A DNA stretch of 64,000 bases from Phenylobacterium sp. NIBR 498073 (GTDB lineage: Bacteria; Pseudomonadota; Alphaproteobacteria; Caulobacterales; Caulobacteraceae), in contig NZ_CP114599.1 in assembly GCF_027286305.1 (NCBI RefSeq), positions 1,922,001 through 1,986,000 of the forward strand, read 5' to 3'. The stretch's first letter is position 1, and every line of letters begins with the position of its first letter. Below are positions 33,698 through 41,289 of the stretch, in pieces. The notes beneath the pieces are model-generated. The model was given only the letters and a program-made list of their open reading frames with translations, made no database searches and had not been told where the DNA came from. Made by a program: the position numbers and the translations under genes.

Positions 33698-34402
33698 TCA
33701 TCCGGCCGGCATCGGACGGAAGGTGTAGGGCCCGGTGTGGCCGATATAGTGGTCGAACAGGGTCCAGATCTTCCCGCCCAGCGCCCGCCAGCGATGGCAG
33801 AACGAAACGTCCTCGCTCATCGCCACGCCGTGCTCGTCGGCCAGCGGCTCGAAGCATTGGAGGACGTTCTTCAGGTTCTGGTAGCCGTAATAGCTGCCCT
33901 CGGCGCTGCGATAGAGCGACGGGTCGGCGGCGCGTAGTTGTTCGAACACCTCGCGCTTGATCAGCATCAGGCCGGTCGGCGCGGTCTTGGCCTCGTAGAA
34001 CTCGCCCTTGGTCGCGTGCGGTTCGAGCAGGTCGACTGGATAGCTGAGCGCGGCGGCGAAGGCGGTGTTCGGGTCGTCGTGCTTGCGCGCGGCGGCATGG
34101 AAGGCTGCGACGTTTAGCGTGCGCTGCGGATAGATCCCGGCCACCACCGGCTCGTCCAGGGCGATCATCTTCTGCACCACGCCGGCCGGAAAGCTGACGT
34201 CGGCGTCGACGAACAGCAGGTGCGTGTGGTCGGTCTCCAGCACCCGGCTGGCCAGTAGGTTGCGCGCCGTTGCGATGATCACCGCCTTGGTGGATTCCCA
34301 GCCCATGGCCGGACCCAGCATGCCCTGCAGCTCCAGCATGCTGCGGGTGTACTGACCGGTGACCTGGCCGTTGTAGGTGGGCGTGCCGACCAGAATCTTC
34401 AT
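33698..34402 (-). CDS. Glycosyltransferase-like protein
   Basis: A 234-residue protein without signal peptide. The N-terminus MKILVGTPTYNGQVTGQY and the acidic triad in LLFVDADVSFPAGVV (DxD-like, metal and nucleotide-sugar binding) are typical of GT-A fold glycosyltransferases, as are SEDVSFCHRWRALGGKIW (a catalytic-base-like ED followed by conserved CxRW) and APTGLMLIKREVFEQL. Donor and acceptor are unknown. The nearest genes (tRNA and Hpt) do not form an operon with it. Confidence 0.75.
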   Translation of the reverse strand: MKILVGTPTYNGQVTGQYTRSMLELQGMLGPAMGWESTKAVIIATARNLLASRVLETDHTHLLFVDADVSFPAGVVQKMIALDEPVVAGIYPQRTLNVAAFHAAARKHDDPNTAFAAALSYPVDLLEPHATKGEFYEAKTAPTGLMLIKREVFEQLRAADPSLYRSAEGSYYGYQNLKNVLQCFEPLADEHGVAMSEDVSFCHRWRALGGKIWTLFDHYIGHTGPYTFRPMPAG

Positions 34403-34483
34403 GCGGCGAGGTCCTTGTTAGGCCGGCGGCAACCTGGGCAAATGCAGGTCAAGTCGAGGCGGCGTTCAGAGCGGGAAAATAAC

Positions 34484-34834
34484 ATGGCGAGGCGCGACCT
34501 CACCGGCGCGGTGGACTTTCAGTACCTCGAATCCTTCACGGCCGGCGACGGCGACGTGATCGACGAGGTGCTCAGCCTGTTCCGCGAACAGGCGGCGATC
34601 TGGGCCACGCTGCTGGATCCGGCCTCGGAAGGCTGGCGTGATGCGGTCCACACCATCAAGGGCGCGGCCCGCGGCGTCGGGGCGTTCCAGCTCGGCGACG
34701 CCTGCGCGCACGCCGAGGCCGCCGGCCACGGCGCGCTGGAAGGGGTCAAGGACGCGCTCGACGCAGCGCTGGCTGACGTCGCGGCCTACGCCCACGAGCG
34801 GGCGCTTCAGTCGTTGCGCACGCCGCGCAGCTGA
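34484..34834 (+). CDS. Histidine phosphotransfer (Hpt) domain protein
   Basis: A 116-residue free-standing Hpt protein. The phosphorylated histidine is His56 in the motif VHTIKGAARGVGA (HxxKGxA), followed by a second helix AFQLGDACAHAEAAG. It should carry phosphate between a hybrid kinase and a response regulator. ATG 34484 follows a GGGAAAAT stretch and starts the conserved part; the frame is open to an earlier ATG at 34415. Its 3' end overlaps the convergent chorismate mutase gene by 28 bases. Confidence 0.85.
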   Translation: MARRDLTGAVDFQYLESFTAGDGDVIDEVLSLFREQAAIWATLLDPASEGWRDAVHTIKGAARGVGAFQLGDACAHAEAAGHGALEGVKDALDAALADVAAYAHERALQSLRTPRS

Positions 34835-35139
34835 TCCCAGACGCCGAACTCGTAGGCGATGCAGCGGTCGATCAGCAGCCGCCACACTGGTTCGGCGATC
34901 TCCTCGGACAGGCCGGCATCGCGGGCCGCGGCCTTGACCTTGGTCACCACGTCCTCGATCCGCGCCGTATCCAGCACCGTGTGGCGCTCGGATTTGATGC
35001 GGGCGGCGGCGTCCATGTAGCGCTGGCGCTCGGCCAGCATCAGAACAAGCGCGCGGTCCAGAGCATCGACGCCCTTGCGGACGTCGAGCATGGTCTCGCA
35101 GTCGGCCGGCAAGGGCCGCTCATCAACAACGATTTTCAT
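34807..35139 (-). CDS. Chorismate mutase, AroQ class
   Basis: A 110-residue all-helical protein of the AroQ type. Key residues are in MLDVRKGVDALDRALVLMLA (catalytic Arg and Asp), ERQRYMDAAARIKSER (Arg and Lys) and the last helix YEFGVWDQLRG. It turns chorismate into prephenate for phenylalanine and tyrosine synthesis. The monofunctional form without a prephenate dehydratase domain is common in alphaproteobacteria. It lies 12 bases from the end of the LysR gene on the same strand. Confidence 0.88.
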   Translation of the reverse strand: MKIVVDERPLPADCETMLDVRKGVDALDRALVLMLAERQRYMDAAARIKSERHTVLDTARIEDVVTKVKAAARDAGLSEEIAEPVWRLLIDRCIAYEFGVWDQLRGVRND

Positions 35140-35151
35140 GGCCGCTTAGGA

Positions 35152-36108
35152 CTAAATCCCGGCCCCGTTGTCCAGGCTTCTTAGCGCAGCTTCGTGGGCT
35201 TCGGCCTCGGCCGCGATCCAGTTGATGAACGCCTTGACCTGCGGCAGCCGGCCCTTGGCCTTCGGATGTACGACGTAATAGGCGAAATCGACCGCCGTCG
35301 CGATCTGCAGCGGCGCGATCAGCCGCCCGGCGTCCAGGTCGGCCTGTGCCAGGGTCCGCTTGGCCAGCGCCACGCCGCGGCCGTTGACCGCCGCCTCGAT
35401 CACCAGGCTCGACTGGTTGAATCGCGGGCCGCGGGCGCCGTCGATGCCGCGCAGGCCGCGCGCCGCCAACCACATGGTCCAGTCTGGGCACGAATCGTCG
35501 GGCTCGGGCGAGCCGTCGTGTAGTAGGATATGGTTGGCCAGGTCAGCTGGCTCGTTGAGCGGGATGTTCGCCGCAAGCTCAGGAGAAAGCACGGGAATCA
35601 CCGTTTCGCCGATCAGCCGGCGGACCTCCAGGCCCGGGTAGCGGCCGGCCCCGTAGCGGATCGCCACGTCCACTTCGCCGGCGGTCAGGTCGACCAGCTC
35701 CAGGCCCGCCGACAGCCATACGTCGACCTGCGGATGCAGCTCCTCGAATCGGCCCAGCCGCGGCACCAGCCACTTGGCGGCGAACGACGGCGCGGCGGTC
35801 AGCGTCAGCCGCCGGCCGTCGACCGCCGCGGTCAGCATCGAGGCCGCCTCGGCCAGCCGGTCGAACGCCTCGCGCAGAGCGGGCAGGGCGGTCTGCGCCG
35901 CGTCGGTCAGCAGCAGGCCCTTGGGCGTGCGTTTGAACAGGGCCGCGCCGACATAGTCCTCCAGGTTCTGGATCTGCTGGCTGACCGCTCCGGGCGTCAC
36001 CGACAGTTCGTCCGCCGCCCGAGAAAAATTCAGGTGCCGCGCGGCCGCCTCGAACGCCCGCAGGGCGTTGAGTGGCGGCAATCGGCGGCGTTCCGCATTA
36101 CGCTCCAT
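35152..36108 (-). CDS. LysR family transcriptional regulator, GcvA-like
   Basis: A 318-residue LysR regulator. The winged helix-turn-helix is PPLNALRAFEAAARHLNFSR, then AADELSVTPGAVSQQIQNLE; the effector domain starts with LTLTAAPSFAAKWLVPRLGR and contains VDVAIRYGAGRYPGLEVRR, the wording of GcvA/AmpR-like members. ATG 36108 follows AGGAAA and starts just before the DNA-binding domain; an in-frame ATG at 36258 would add 50 residues that overlap the cys leader. It is divergent from the cysG operon and may control it, although it is not CysB-like. Confidence 0.92.
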   Translation of the reverse strand: MERNAERRRLPPLNALRAFEAAARHLNFSRAADELSVTPGAVSQQIQNLEDYVGAALFKRTPKGLLLTDAAQTALPALREAFDRLAEAASMLTAAVDGRRLTLTAAPSFAAKWLVPRLGRFEELHPQVDVWLSAGLELVDLTAGEVDVAIRYGAGRYPGLEVRRLIGETVIPVLSPELAANIPLNEPADLANHILLHDGSPEPDDSCPDWTMWLAARGLRGIDGARGPRFNQSSLVIEAAVNGRGVALAKRTLAQADLDAGRLIAPLQIATAVDFAYYVVHPKAKGRLPQVKAFINWIAAEAEAHEAALRSLDNGAGI

Positions 36109-36142
36109 CGAGTTTTCCTGACACCCCCGGCAGAAGTCCTTG

Positions 36143-36247
36143 GGTTGCGAATTGGCGCTTTCACGACCAGTTTGCAACCGTTCGCCGAGGTATTGGCCCT
36201 TTTCGTCGGCGGATATTGGGGCGGGGCGGGTGCGAACCCGTCCCGCT
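36143..36247 (+). promoter_or_regulatory. Structured leader of the cys operon (two hairpins)
   Basis: In the 178-base gap between the LysR gene and cysG two hairpins can be drawn on the plus strand. First: GGTTGCGAA (36143-36151) with 36171-36179 (one G-T pair), plus inner TGG/CCA. Second: a 12-base-pair stem (36220-36231/36236-36247) closed by a GCGA (GNRA) tetraloop, 39 bases before the cysG start. No long T run follows. It could be an attenuator, a metabolite-sensing RNA, or a regulator binding dyad for the divergent LysR protein. It does not match the SAM-II consensus I know. Confidence 0.5.
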
Positions 36248-36286
36248 CTCACATTCAAGCTCTGGCGTTTAGAGAACCTAAAAACA

Positions 36287-37138
36287 ATGCCTCACCGCAA
36301 GCCCAAAAACGAGAGCGGCCAGCGCCTCGTCGTCCTGGGCGGGGCGCGCCGTCGCGCGACCGGGGCGGTCTGGCTGGTGGGCGCGGGGCCCGGCGATCCC
36401 GAGCTGCTGACCCTCAAGGCGCTCAAGGCGTTGCAGGCCGCCGAGGTCGTCGTCCATGACGGCCTGGTCACCGATGAAATCCTCGACCTGGCGCCGGTCT
36501 CGGCCCGTCGCATCAGCGTCGCCAAGCGCAAGTCGCGCCATTCCTACGCCCAGGACGAGATCAACCGGATGCTGGTCGCTTTCGCCCAGGAGGGACTGAA
36601 CGTGGTCCGCCTGAAGGGCGGCGACCCGTTCATCTTCGGCCGCGGCGGCGAGGAGCTGGAGGCCTGCCGCGAGGCCGGCGTCGAATGCCACGTGGTCCCC
36701 GGCGTCACCGCCGCCCTGGCCGCCGCCGCTGACGCCGGCGCGCCGCTGACGCATCGGGGCAGCGCCCAGGCGGTCACCTTCGTCACCGGCCACGCCGCCG
36801 CGGGCGCCGAGCCCGACCTCGACTGGGAAAGCCTGGCCAAGGCCAACCAGACGGTCGTGATCTACATGGGCGTTTCCACCGCCGCCGGCATCGCCGCCCG
36901 GCTGATCGGCGCCGGCCGCGCCGGTTCGACCCCGGCGCTGGTGGTCGAGAACGCCAGCCGCGCCGACGAGCGCCGCATCGTCACCACCCTGGCCGAACTG
37001 CCGGCGGTCGCCGAGCAGGTGGCCGGTCCGGCCCTGCTGATCGTCGGCGAGGCCATGGCCCTGGCCCAGTCATCTGGCGATATGGCCTCCGGCGATACCG
37101 CCGCCTTCGAACCGAAACTTGAGTTGCGCGTGAAATGA
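36287..37138 (+). CDS. cysG: Uroporphyrinogen-III C-methyltransferase
   Basis: A 283-residue SUMT-type methyltransferase. Motifs: VWLVGAGPGDPELLTLKALK, VVRLKGGDPFIFGRGGEELE, VVPGVTAALAAAADAGAPLT and IYMGVSTAAGIAARL. It makes precorrin-2, the precursor of sirohaem needed by the sulfite reductase encoded downstream. It lacks the CysG N-terminal dehydrogenase/ferrochelatase domain, so it is closer to CobA in architecture; about 30 extra N-terminal residues are basic. The last four bases overlap the DUF2849 start (ATGA). Confidence 0.92.
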   Translation: MPHRKPKNESGQRLVVLGGARRRATGAVWLVGAGPGDPELLTLKALKALQAAEVVVHDGLVTDEILDLAPVSARRISVAKRKSRHSYAQDEINRMLVAFAQEGLNVVRLKGGDPFIFGRGGEELEACREAGVECHVVPGVTAALAAAADAGAPLTHRGSAQAVTFVTGHAAAGAEPDLDWESLAKANQTVVIYMGVSTAAGIAARLIGAGRAGSTPALVVENASRADERRIVTTLAELPAVAEQVAGPALLIVGEAMALAQSSGDMASGDTAAFEPKLELRVK

Positions 37139-37491
37139 AAGCCCTGACCGGAAATCGCCTGATCGACGGCGAAGTCGTCTTCTGGAAGGCCGGCGCCTGG
37201 GTCGAACGCTTCGCCGACGCCGAGCTGTTCGAGTCGGCCGAGGCCGGCGAGGCCGCCGAAGCGCACGCCAAGTCCCAGCAGACCGTGATCGTCGATCCCT
37301 ATCTGATCGACCTGATCGAGAGCGAAGGCCTGTGGGCGCCGGTCAGCTACCGCGAGCGCCTGCGCGCGCTCGGCCCGACCAACCACCTGCACCACGGCAA
37401 GCAGGCCGAGGGCGGGGCCGCCATCGAGGCCCTGCAGCACGCGTCCGGCGCCGCCCGCTCCAGGGGCCGCGTCAACCTGATCAAGCGTTAG
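37135..37491 (+). CDS. DUF2849 protein of sulfite reductase operon
   Basis: A 118-residue protein that begins MKALTGNRLIDGEVVFWKAG, the DUF2849 signature. It is found almost always between cysG and the sulfite reductase gene in alphaproteobacteria. The C-terminus is basic (SRGRVNLIKR). No catalytic motif is seen. It overlaps cysG by ATGA and is 13 bases upstream of cysI, so it is co-translated with them; a role in sulfite reductase function is inference from this context. Confidence 0.85.
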   Translation: MKALTGNRLIDGEVVFWKAGAWVERFADAELFESAEAGEAAEAHAKSQQTVIVDPYLIDLIESEGLWAPVSYRERLRALGPTNHLHHGKQAEGGAAIEALQHASGAARSRGRVNLIKR

Positions 37492-37504
37492 AGGGGGGAG
37501 GGCC

Positions 37505-39160
37505 ATGTACCAGTACGACACCCTCGATAAGGAATTCCTGGCCGACCGCGCCGCCGAGTTCCGTGAACAGGTCGTCCGCCGCTTGGCCGGCGAGATCACT
37601 GAGGACCAGTTCAAGCCGATCCGGCTGATGAACGGCCTGTATCTGCAGTTGCACGCCTACATGCTGCGTGTCGCGATCCCCTACGGCTCGCTGAACCCGA
37701 CTCAGCTGCGGGTGCTGGCCGACATCGGCCGCACCTACGACAAGGGCTACGGCCACTTCACAACCCGCCAGAACCTGCAGTTCCACTGGATCAAGCTGGC
37801 CGACACGCCGGACATCCTGGACCGGCTTGCGGCGGTGGACATGCATGCCATCCAGACCAGCGGCAACTGCATCCGCAACACCACCGCCGACCCCTATTCG
37901 GGCGCCACCGCCGAAGAGGTCGACGATCCGCGCGTCTGGTCCGAGGCCATCCGCCAATGGTCCAGCCTGCACCCGGAATTCTCGTTCCTGCCGCGCAAGT
38001 TCAAGATCGCCATCACCGGCGCCGCCAAGGACCGCACCGCCGCCAAGGTGCATGACATCGGCCTGATGATGCGCCGCGGCCGCGACGGCACGCTGGGCTT
38101 CGAGGTGATCGTCGGCGGCGGCCTGGGGCGCACGCCCTTCGTCGGCCCGACGATCCGGGAGTTCCTGCCGGCCAACCGCCTGGTCTCGTACCTCGAAGCG
38201 ATCCTGCGCGTGTTCAACCGTCACGGACGCCGGGACAACAAGTACAAGGCTCGCATCAAGATCCTGGTCGCCGCCCTCGGCGCAGAGGAGTTCGCCCGTC
38301 AGGTCGAGGAAGAGTGGGCCAAGATCGGGCCGGAGAGCGACCTTCCGGACACCGAGATCGCCCGCATCCGCGGCGCCTTCGCCCCGACCGTCTTCGACAC
38401 CCTGGTGAATCGCTCGGAAGCGTTCGAGGCCGCCAAGGCCGCCGATCCGGGCCTGGCCCGCTTCGCGCGCAACAATCTGCGTGAGCACAAGCGCGCCGGC
38501 TACACCATCGTCGAGATTTCGCTGAAGGCGATCGGCGAGACCCCCGGCGACGCCACCTCCGACCAGATGGACGTCGTCGCCGACCTGGCCGAGCGCTACG
38601 GCCAAAGCGACATCCGCGTCACCCACGAGCAGAACCTGGTGCTGCCGCACGTGAAGCTCGACGATCTGCCGGCGGTTTATGCGGCGCTGAAGGCCGCCGG
38701 TCTGGCGACGCCGAACGTCAACCTGATCACCGACATGATCGCCTGCCCGGGACTCGACTACTGCGCCCTGGCCAACGCCCGGGCGATCCCGATCGCCCAG
38801 GACATCGCCCGCACCTTCGCTGACCAGGACCGCGCCGAGCAGATCGGCGAGCTGAAGATCAAGATCAGCGGCTGCATCAACGCCTGCGGCCACCACCATG
38901 TCGGCCACATCGGCATCCTCGGCGTCGATAAGAAGGGCGAGGAATTCTACCAGCTCACCCTTGGCGGCTCGGGAGCGGAAGACGCCTCCGTCGGCTCGAT
39001 GCTTGGTCCGGCCCTGCCGGCCGATCGCGTCGCGCCCGCCATCGACACCCTGGTCGAGGTCTATCTGCGCGAACGCCAGGGCCAGGAACGCTTCCTCGAC
39101 ACCTTCCGCCGCACCGGCGTCGTTCCCTTCAAGGAGGCCGTCTATGCCGACGCGAATTAA
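37505..39160 (+). CDS. cysI: Sulfite reductase haemoprotein subunit
   Basis: A 551-residue nitrite/sulfite reductase. The sirohaem and [4Fe-4S] ligand cysteines are in MIACPGLDYCALANAR and ISGCINACGHHHVGHIGILG (C-x5-C, then C-x3-C). N-terminal repeat segments include YGHFTTRQNLQFHWI and HAIQTSGNCIRNTTADP; the second half repeats this theme (DIRVTHEQNLVLPHVKL). It reduces sulfite to sulfide. Its partner flavoprotein is not adjacent, but a ferredoxin-NADP reductase gene lies downstream. Its last 17 bases overlap the DUF934 gene. Confidence 0.96.
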   Translation: MYQYDTLDKEFLADRAAEFREQVVRRLAGEITEDQFKPIRLMNGLYLQLHAYMLRVAIPYGSLNPTQLRVLADIGRTYDKGYGHFTTRQNLQFHWIKLADTPDILDRLAAVDMHAIQTSGNCIRNTTADPYSGATAEEVDDPRVWSEAIRQWSSLHPEFSFLPRKFKIAITGAAKDRTAAKVHDIGLMMRRGRDGTLGFEVIVGGGLGRTPFVGPTIREFLPANRLVSYLEAILRVFNRHGRRDNKYKARIKILVAALGAEEFARQVEEEWAKIGPESDLPDTEIARIRGAFAPTVFDTLVNRSEAFEAAKAADPGLARFARNNLREHKRAGYTIVEISLKAIGETPGDATSDQMDVVADLAERYGQSDIRVTHEQNLVLPHVKLDDLPAVYAALKAAGLATPNVNLITDMIACPGLDYCALANARAIPIAQDIARTFADQDRAEQIGELKIKISGCINACGHHHVGHIGILGVDKKGEEFYQLTLGGSGAEDASVGSMLGPALPADRVAPAIDTLVEVYLRERQGQERFLDTFRRTGVVPFKEAVYADAN

Positions 39161-39641
39161 GCTGGCGGACGGCCAGTTCTCACTGGTCGAGGATCCCTAC
39201 ACCCACGTCGGCGACGACGAGGACCTGGTCCGCGGCGACCTGATCATCTCGCTGACCCGCTTCCAGAGCGAGGGCGAGCGGCTGCTGGCCGAGGGGCGCT
39301 CGGTCGGCGTGCGGCTGGAGCCGGCCGAGGAGGTCGAGGTCCTGGCCTACGACCTGCCGCGCATCGCCCTGGTGGCGGTGGCCTTCCCGAAGTTCAACGA
39401 CGGCCGCGCCTATACCGCCGCGCGCCTGCTGCGCGAGCGCTACGGCTTCAAGGGCGAGATCCGCGCCGTCGGCGACGTGCTGCGCGAGCAGGCCGGCTTC
39501 ATGGTTCGGGTCGGCTTCGACGCCTTCGAGCCGGCCGACGGCTCGACCCCCGAACAGTGGGCCCACACCGCCCACCGCCAACGTCACGTCTACCAGCGCG
39601 CGGCCGACCGCCGGGCGCCGGCCTTCGCCGAAAGGGAGTGA
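39144..39641 (+). CDS. DUF934 protein of sulfur-assimilation operon
   Basis: A 165-residue protein of the DUF934 family. Core: RSVGVRLEPAEEVEVLAYDL, then ALVAVAFPKFNDGRAYTAAR and GEIRAVGDVLREQAGFMVRV. The family accompanies cysI and cysH in alphaproteobacteria and may act in sulfite reduction or electron supply; no activity is proven. It starts inside the end of cysI (17 bases overlap), preceded by AAGGAGG at 39131-39137, which shows deliberate translation in the shifted frame. Confidence 0.88.
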   Translation: MPTRIKLADGQFSLVEDPYTHVGDDEDLVRGDLIISLTRFQSEGERLLAEGRSVGVRLEPAEEVEVLAYDLPRIALVAVAFPKFNDGRAYTAARLLRERYGFKGEIRAVGDVLREQAGFMVRVGFDAFEPADGSTPEQWAHTAHRQRHVYQRAADRRAPAFAERE

Positions 39642-39648
39642 GCTGACC

Positions 39649-40386
39649 ATGGCCTTCGATCAGTTGGAGCGTCCGTCCCTCGCAGCCCGGCTCGACGCCG
39701 AACTGCGCCACGCCCATCCGGCCACCGTGCTGGAATCGGCGGTCGAGGCGTTCGGCGACAAGCTGGCCCTGGTCTCGTCCTTCGGGGCGGAGTCCGCGGT
39801 GCTGCTGCACATGGTCTCGAAGATCAAGCCGGACACCCCCGTGCTGTTCCTCGACACCGGCATGCTGTTCGGCCAGACGCTCGACTATCGAAAGAACCTG
39901 GCGGCCAGGCTCGGCCTGACCGACGTGCGCGACCTGCGCCCGGCCTTCAACGACCTGGCGGTGGCCGATCCGGACGCCAAGCTCTGGCAAACCGACACCG
40001 ACGCCTGCTGCGAGGTGCGCAAGGTCGTGCCGCTGGACCGGGCCTTGGCCGAGTTCGACGGCTGGATCACTGGCCGCAAGCGCTTCCACGGCGGCGACCG
40101 GCTGTCGCTGCCGGTGGTCGAGCAGGCCGACGGCCAGGTGAAGTTCAATCCGCTGGCCAACTGGGGCAAGGCCGAGTTGGACGCCTACATGGCCGAGCAT
40201 GATCTGCCGGCCCACCCGCTGGTCGCCCAGGGCTTTCCGTCGATCGGCTGCTGGCCGTGCACCAAGCCGGTGGAGGAGGGCCAGGACGTCCGCGCCGGCC
40301 GCTGGGCCGGCCAGGAAAAGACCGAATGCGGCATTCACGTCGCGCGCGCGCCGGGCGCCGTCGCCAATGTCGGCGGCGACATCTGA
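39649..40386 (+). CDS. cysH: Adenylyl-sulfate reductase (thioredoxin type)
   Basis: A 245-residue CysH-family reductase. The P-loop-like segment is SSFGAESAVLLHM. It has the two cysteine pairs of iron-sulfur APS reductases (DACCEVRKVVPL and GCWPCTKPV) and the catalytic cysteine in TECGIHV, so the substrate is likely adenylyl sulfate rather than PAPS. It makes sulfite for the CysI enzyme. Seven bases separate it from the DUF934 gene; it is probably the last gene of the operon, before a hairpin. Confidence 0.95.
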   Translation: MAFDQLERPSLAARLDAELRHAHPATVLESAVEAFGDKLALVSSFGAESAVLLHMVSKIKPDTPVLFLDTGMLFGQTLDYRKNLAARLGLTDVRDLRPAFNDLAVADPDAKLWQTDTDACCEVRKVVPLDRALAEFDGWITGRKRFHGGDRLSLPVVEQADGQVKFNPLANWGKAELDAYMAEHDLPAHPLVAQGFPSIGCWPCTKPVEEGQDVRAGRWAGQEKTECGIHVARAPGAVANVGGDI

Positions 40387-40416
40387 CGGTCGCGTTGCTA
40401 CATACGCTCCAACCTC

Positions 40417-40441
40417 GTCGGCGGCGCGCCTCGCCGCCGAC
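40417..40441 (+). terminator. GC hairpin between cysH and fpr
   Basis: GTCGGCGGCG (40417-40426) pairs exactly with CGCCGCCGAC (40432-40441) around a 5-base loop, 30 bases after cysH. No T run follows. It could end the cys transcript or partly block read-through into fpr. Confidence 0.5.
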
Positions 40442-40464
40442 CCTACGGCAGCCAAAGACTTGTC

Positions 40465-41280
40465 ATGACTGATGTAATCGCTCCGGCCCCGGCCGTTTCG
40501 AAGGCGCGCGGCGCCTTCATGGTCGAGACCGTCACCTGGGTCCAGCACTGGACCGACGAACTGTTCTCGTTCCGCACCACCCGCGATCCGGGCCTGCGCT
40601 TCTCGTCCGGCCAGTTCGTGATGGTCGGGCTGGAAGTCGACGGCAAGCCGCTGGTCCGCGCCTATTCGATCGCCAGCCCGTCGTGGCACGACGAGCTCGA
40701 GTTCTACTCGATCAAGGTCGCCGACGGCCCGCTGACCTCGCGCCTGCAGAAGATCAAGGTCGGCGACGAGGTGCTGATCGGCAAGAAGCCGACCGGCACC
40801 CTGGTGCTCGACGGCCTCAAGCCGGGCAAGCGGCTCTACATGGTCGGCACCGGCACGGGCCTGGCGCCTTGGCTGTCGCTGGCCCGCGACCCGGAGGTCT
40901 ACGACCGCTTCGACGAGGTGATCGTCACCCACACCGTGCGCAACGTCGCGGACCTGAACTACGCCGAACTGTTCGAGAAGGAGCTGCGCGAGGACGAGAT
41001 CCTCAGCGAGGTGATCGGCGACAAGCTCCGCTACTACCCGACCGTCACCCGCGAGCCGTTCCGCACCCAGGGTCGGATCACCGACCTGATCACCTCGGGC
41101 AAGATTTTCGAGGACCTCGGCGTGCCGCCGCTGGACCCGGCCGTCGACCGCCTGATGCTCTGCGGCGGTCCCTCGGTGCTGGCCGACCTCAAGACCCTGC
41201 TGGTCGAGCGCGGCTACGTGGAGGGCTCGCTCGCCGCCCCCGGCGACTTCGTGCTGGAAAAGGCCTTCGTCGAGACCTGA
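40465..41280 (+). CDS. fpr: Ferredoxin-NADP reductase
   Basis: A 271-residue FAD enzyme. FAD site: LVRAYSIASPSWHDELEFYS; NADP site: YMVGTGTGLAPWLSLARDP and LMLCGGPSVLADLK; C-terminus EKAFVET as in bacterial FPRs. It exchanges electrons between NADPH and ferredoxin or flavodoxin. Its place after cysI suggests it powers sulfite reductase, which lacks a neighbouring flavoprotein; oxidative stress defence is the other common role. It faces the histidine kinase gene with stop codons five bases apart. Confidence 0.95.
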   Translation: MTDVIAPAPAVSKARGAFMVETVTWVQHWTDELFSFRTTRDPGLRFSSGQFVMVGLEVDGKPLVRAYSIASPSWHDELEFYSIKVADGPLTSRLQKIKVGDEVLIGKKPTGTLVLDGLKPGKRLYMVGTGTGLAPWLSLARDPEVYDRFDEVIVTHTVRNVADLNYAELFEKELREDEILSEVIGDKLRYYPTVTREPFRTQGRITDLITSGKIFEDLGVPPLDPAVDRLMLCGGPSVLADLKTLLVERGYVEGSLAAPGDFVLEKAFVET

Positions 41281-41289
41281 GGCCTCAGG
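41276..41289. other. Perfect palindrome spanning two convergent stop codons
   Basis: CCTGAGG-CCTCAGG, 14 bases, contains the TGA of fpr (41278-41280) and the TGA of the convergent kinase gene (41285-41287 on the minus strand). Without a loop it would fold only as a cruciform or protein site; it may be chance in two symmetric stops. Confidence 0.35.

Noticed and set aside
36108-36258. Longer LysR start at 36258
   Set aside because: The added 50 residues precede the conserved DNA-binding domain, are Arg/Pro/Gln-rich and overlap the cys leader hairpins; ATG 36108 has its own AGGAAA site.
36109-36286. SAM-II riboswitch in front of the cys operon
   Set aside because: I cannot find the conserved SAM-II core or pseudoknot strands; only two independent hairpins are visible, so I kept it as an unclassified leader.
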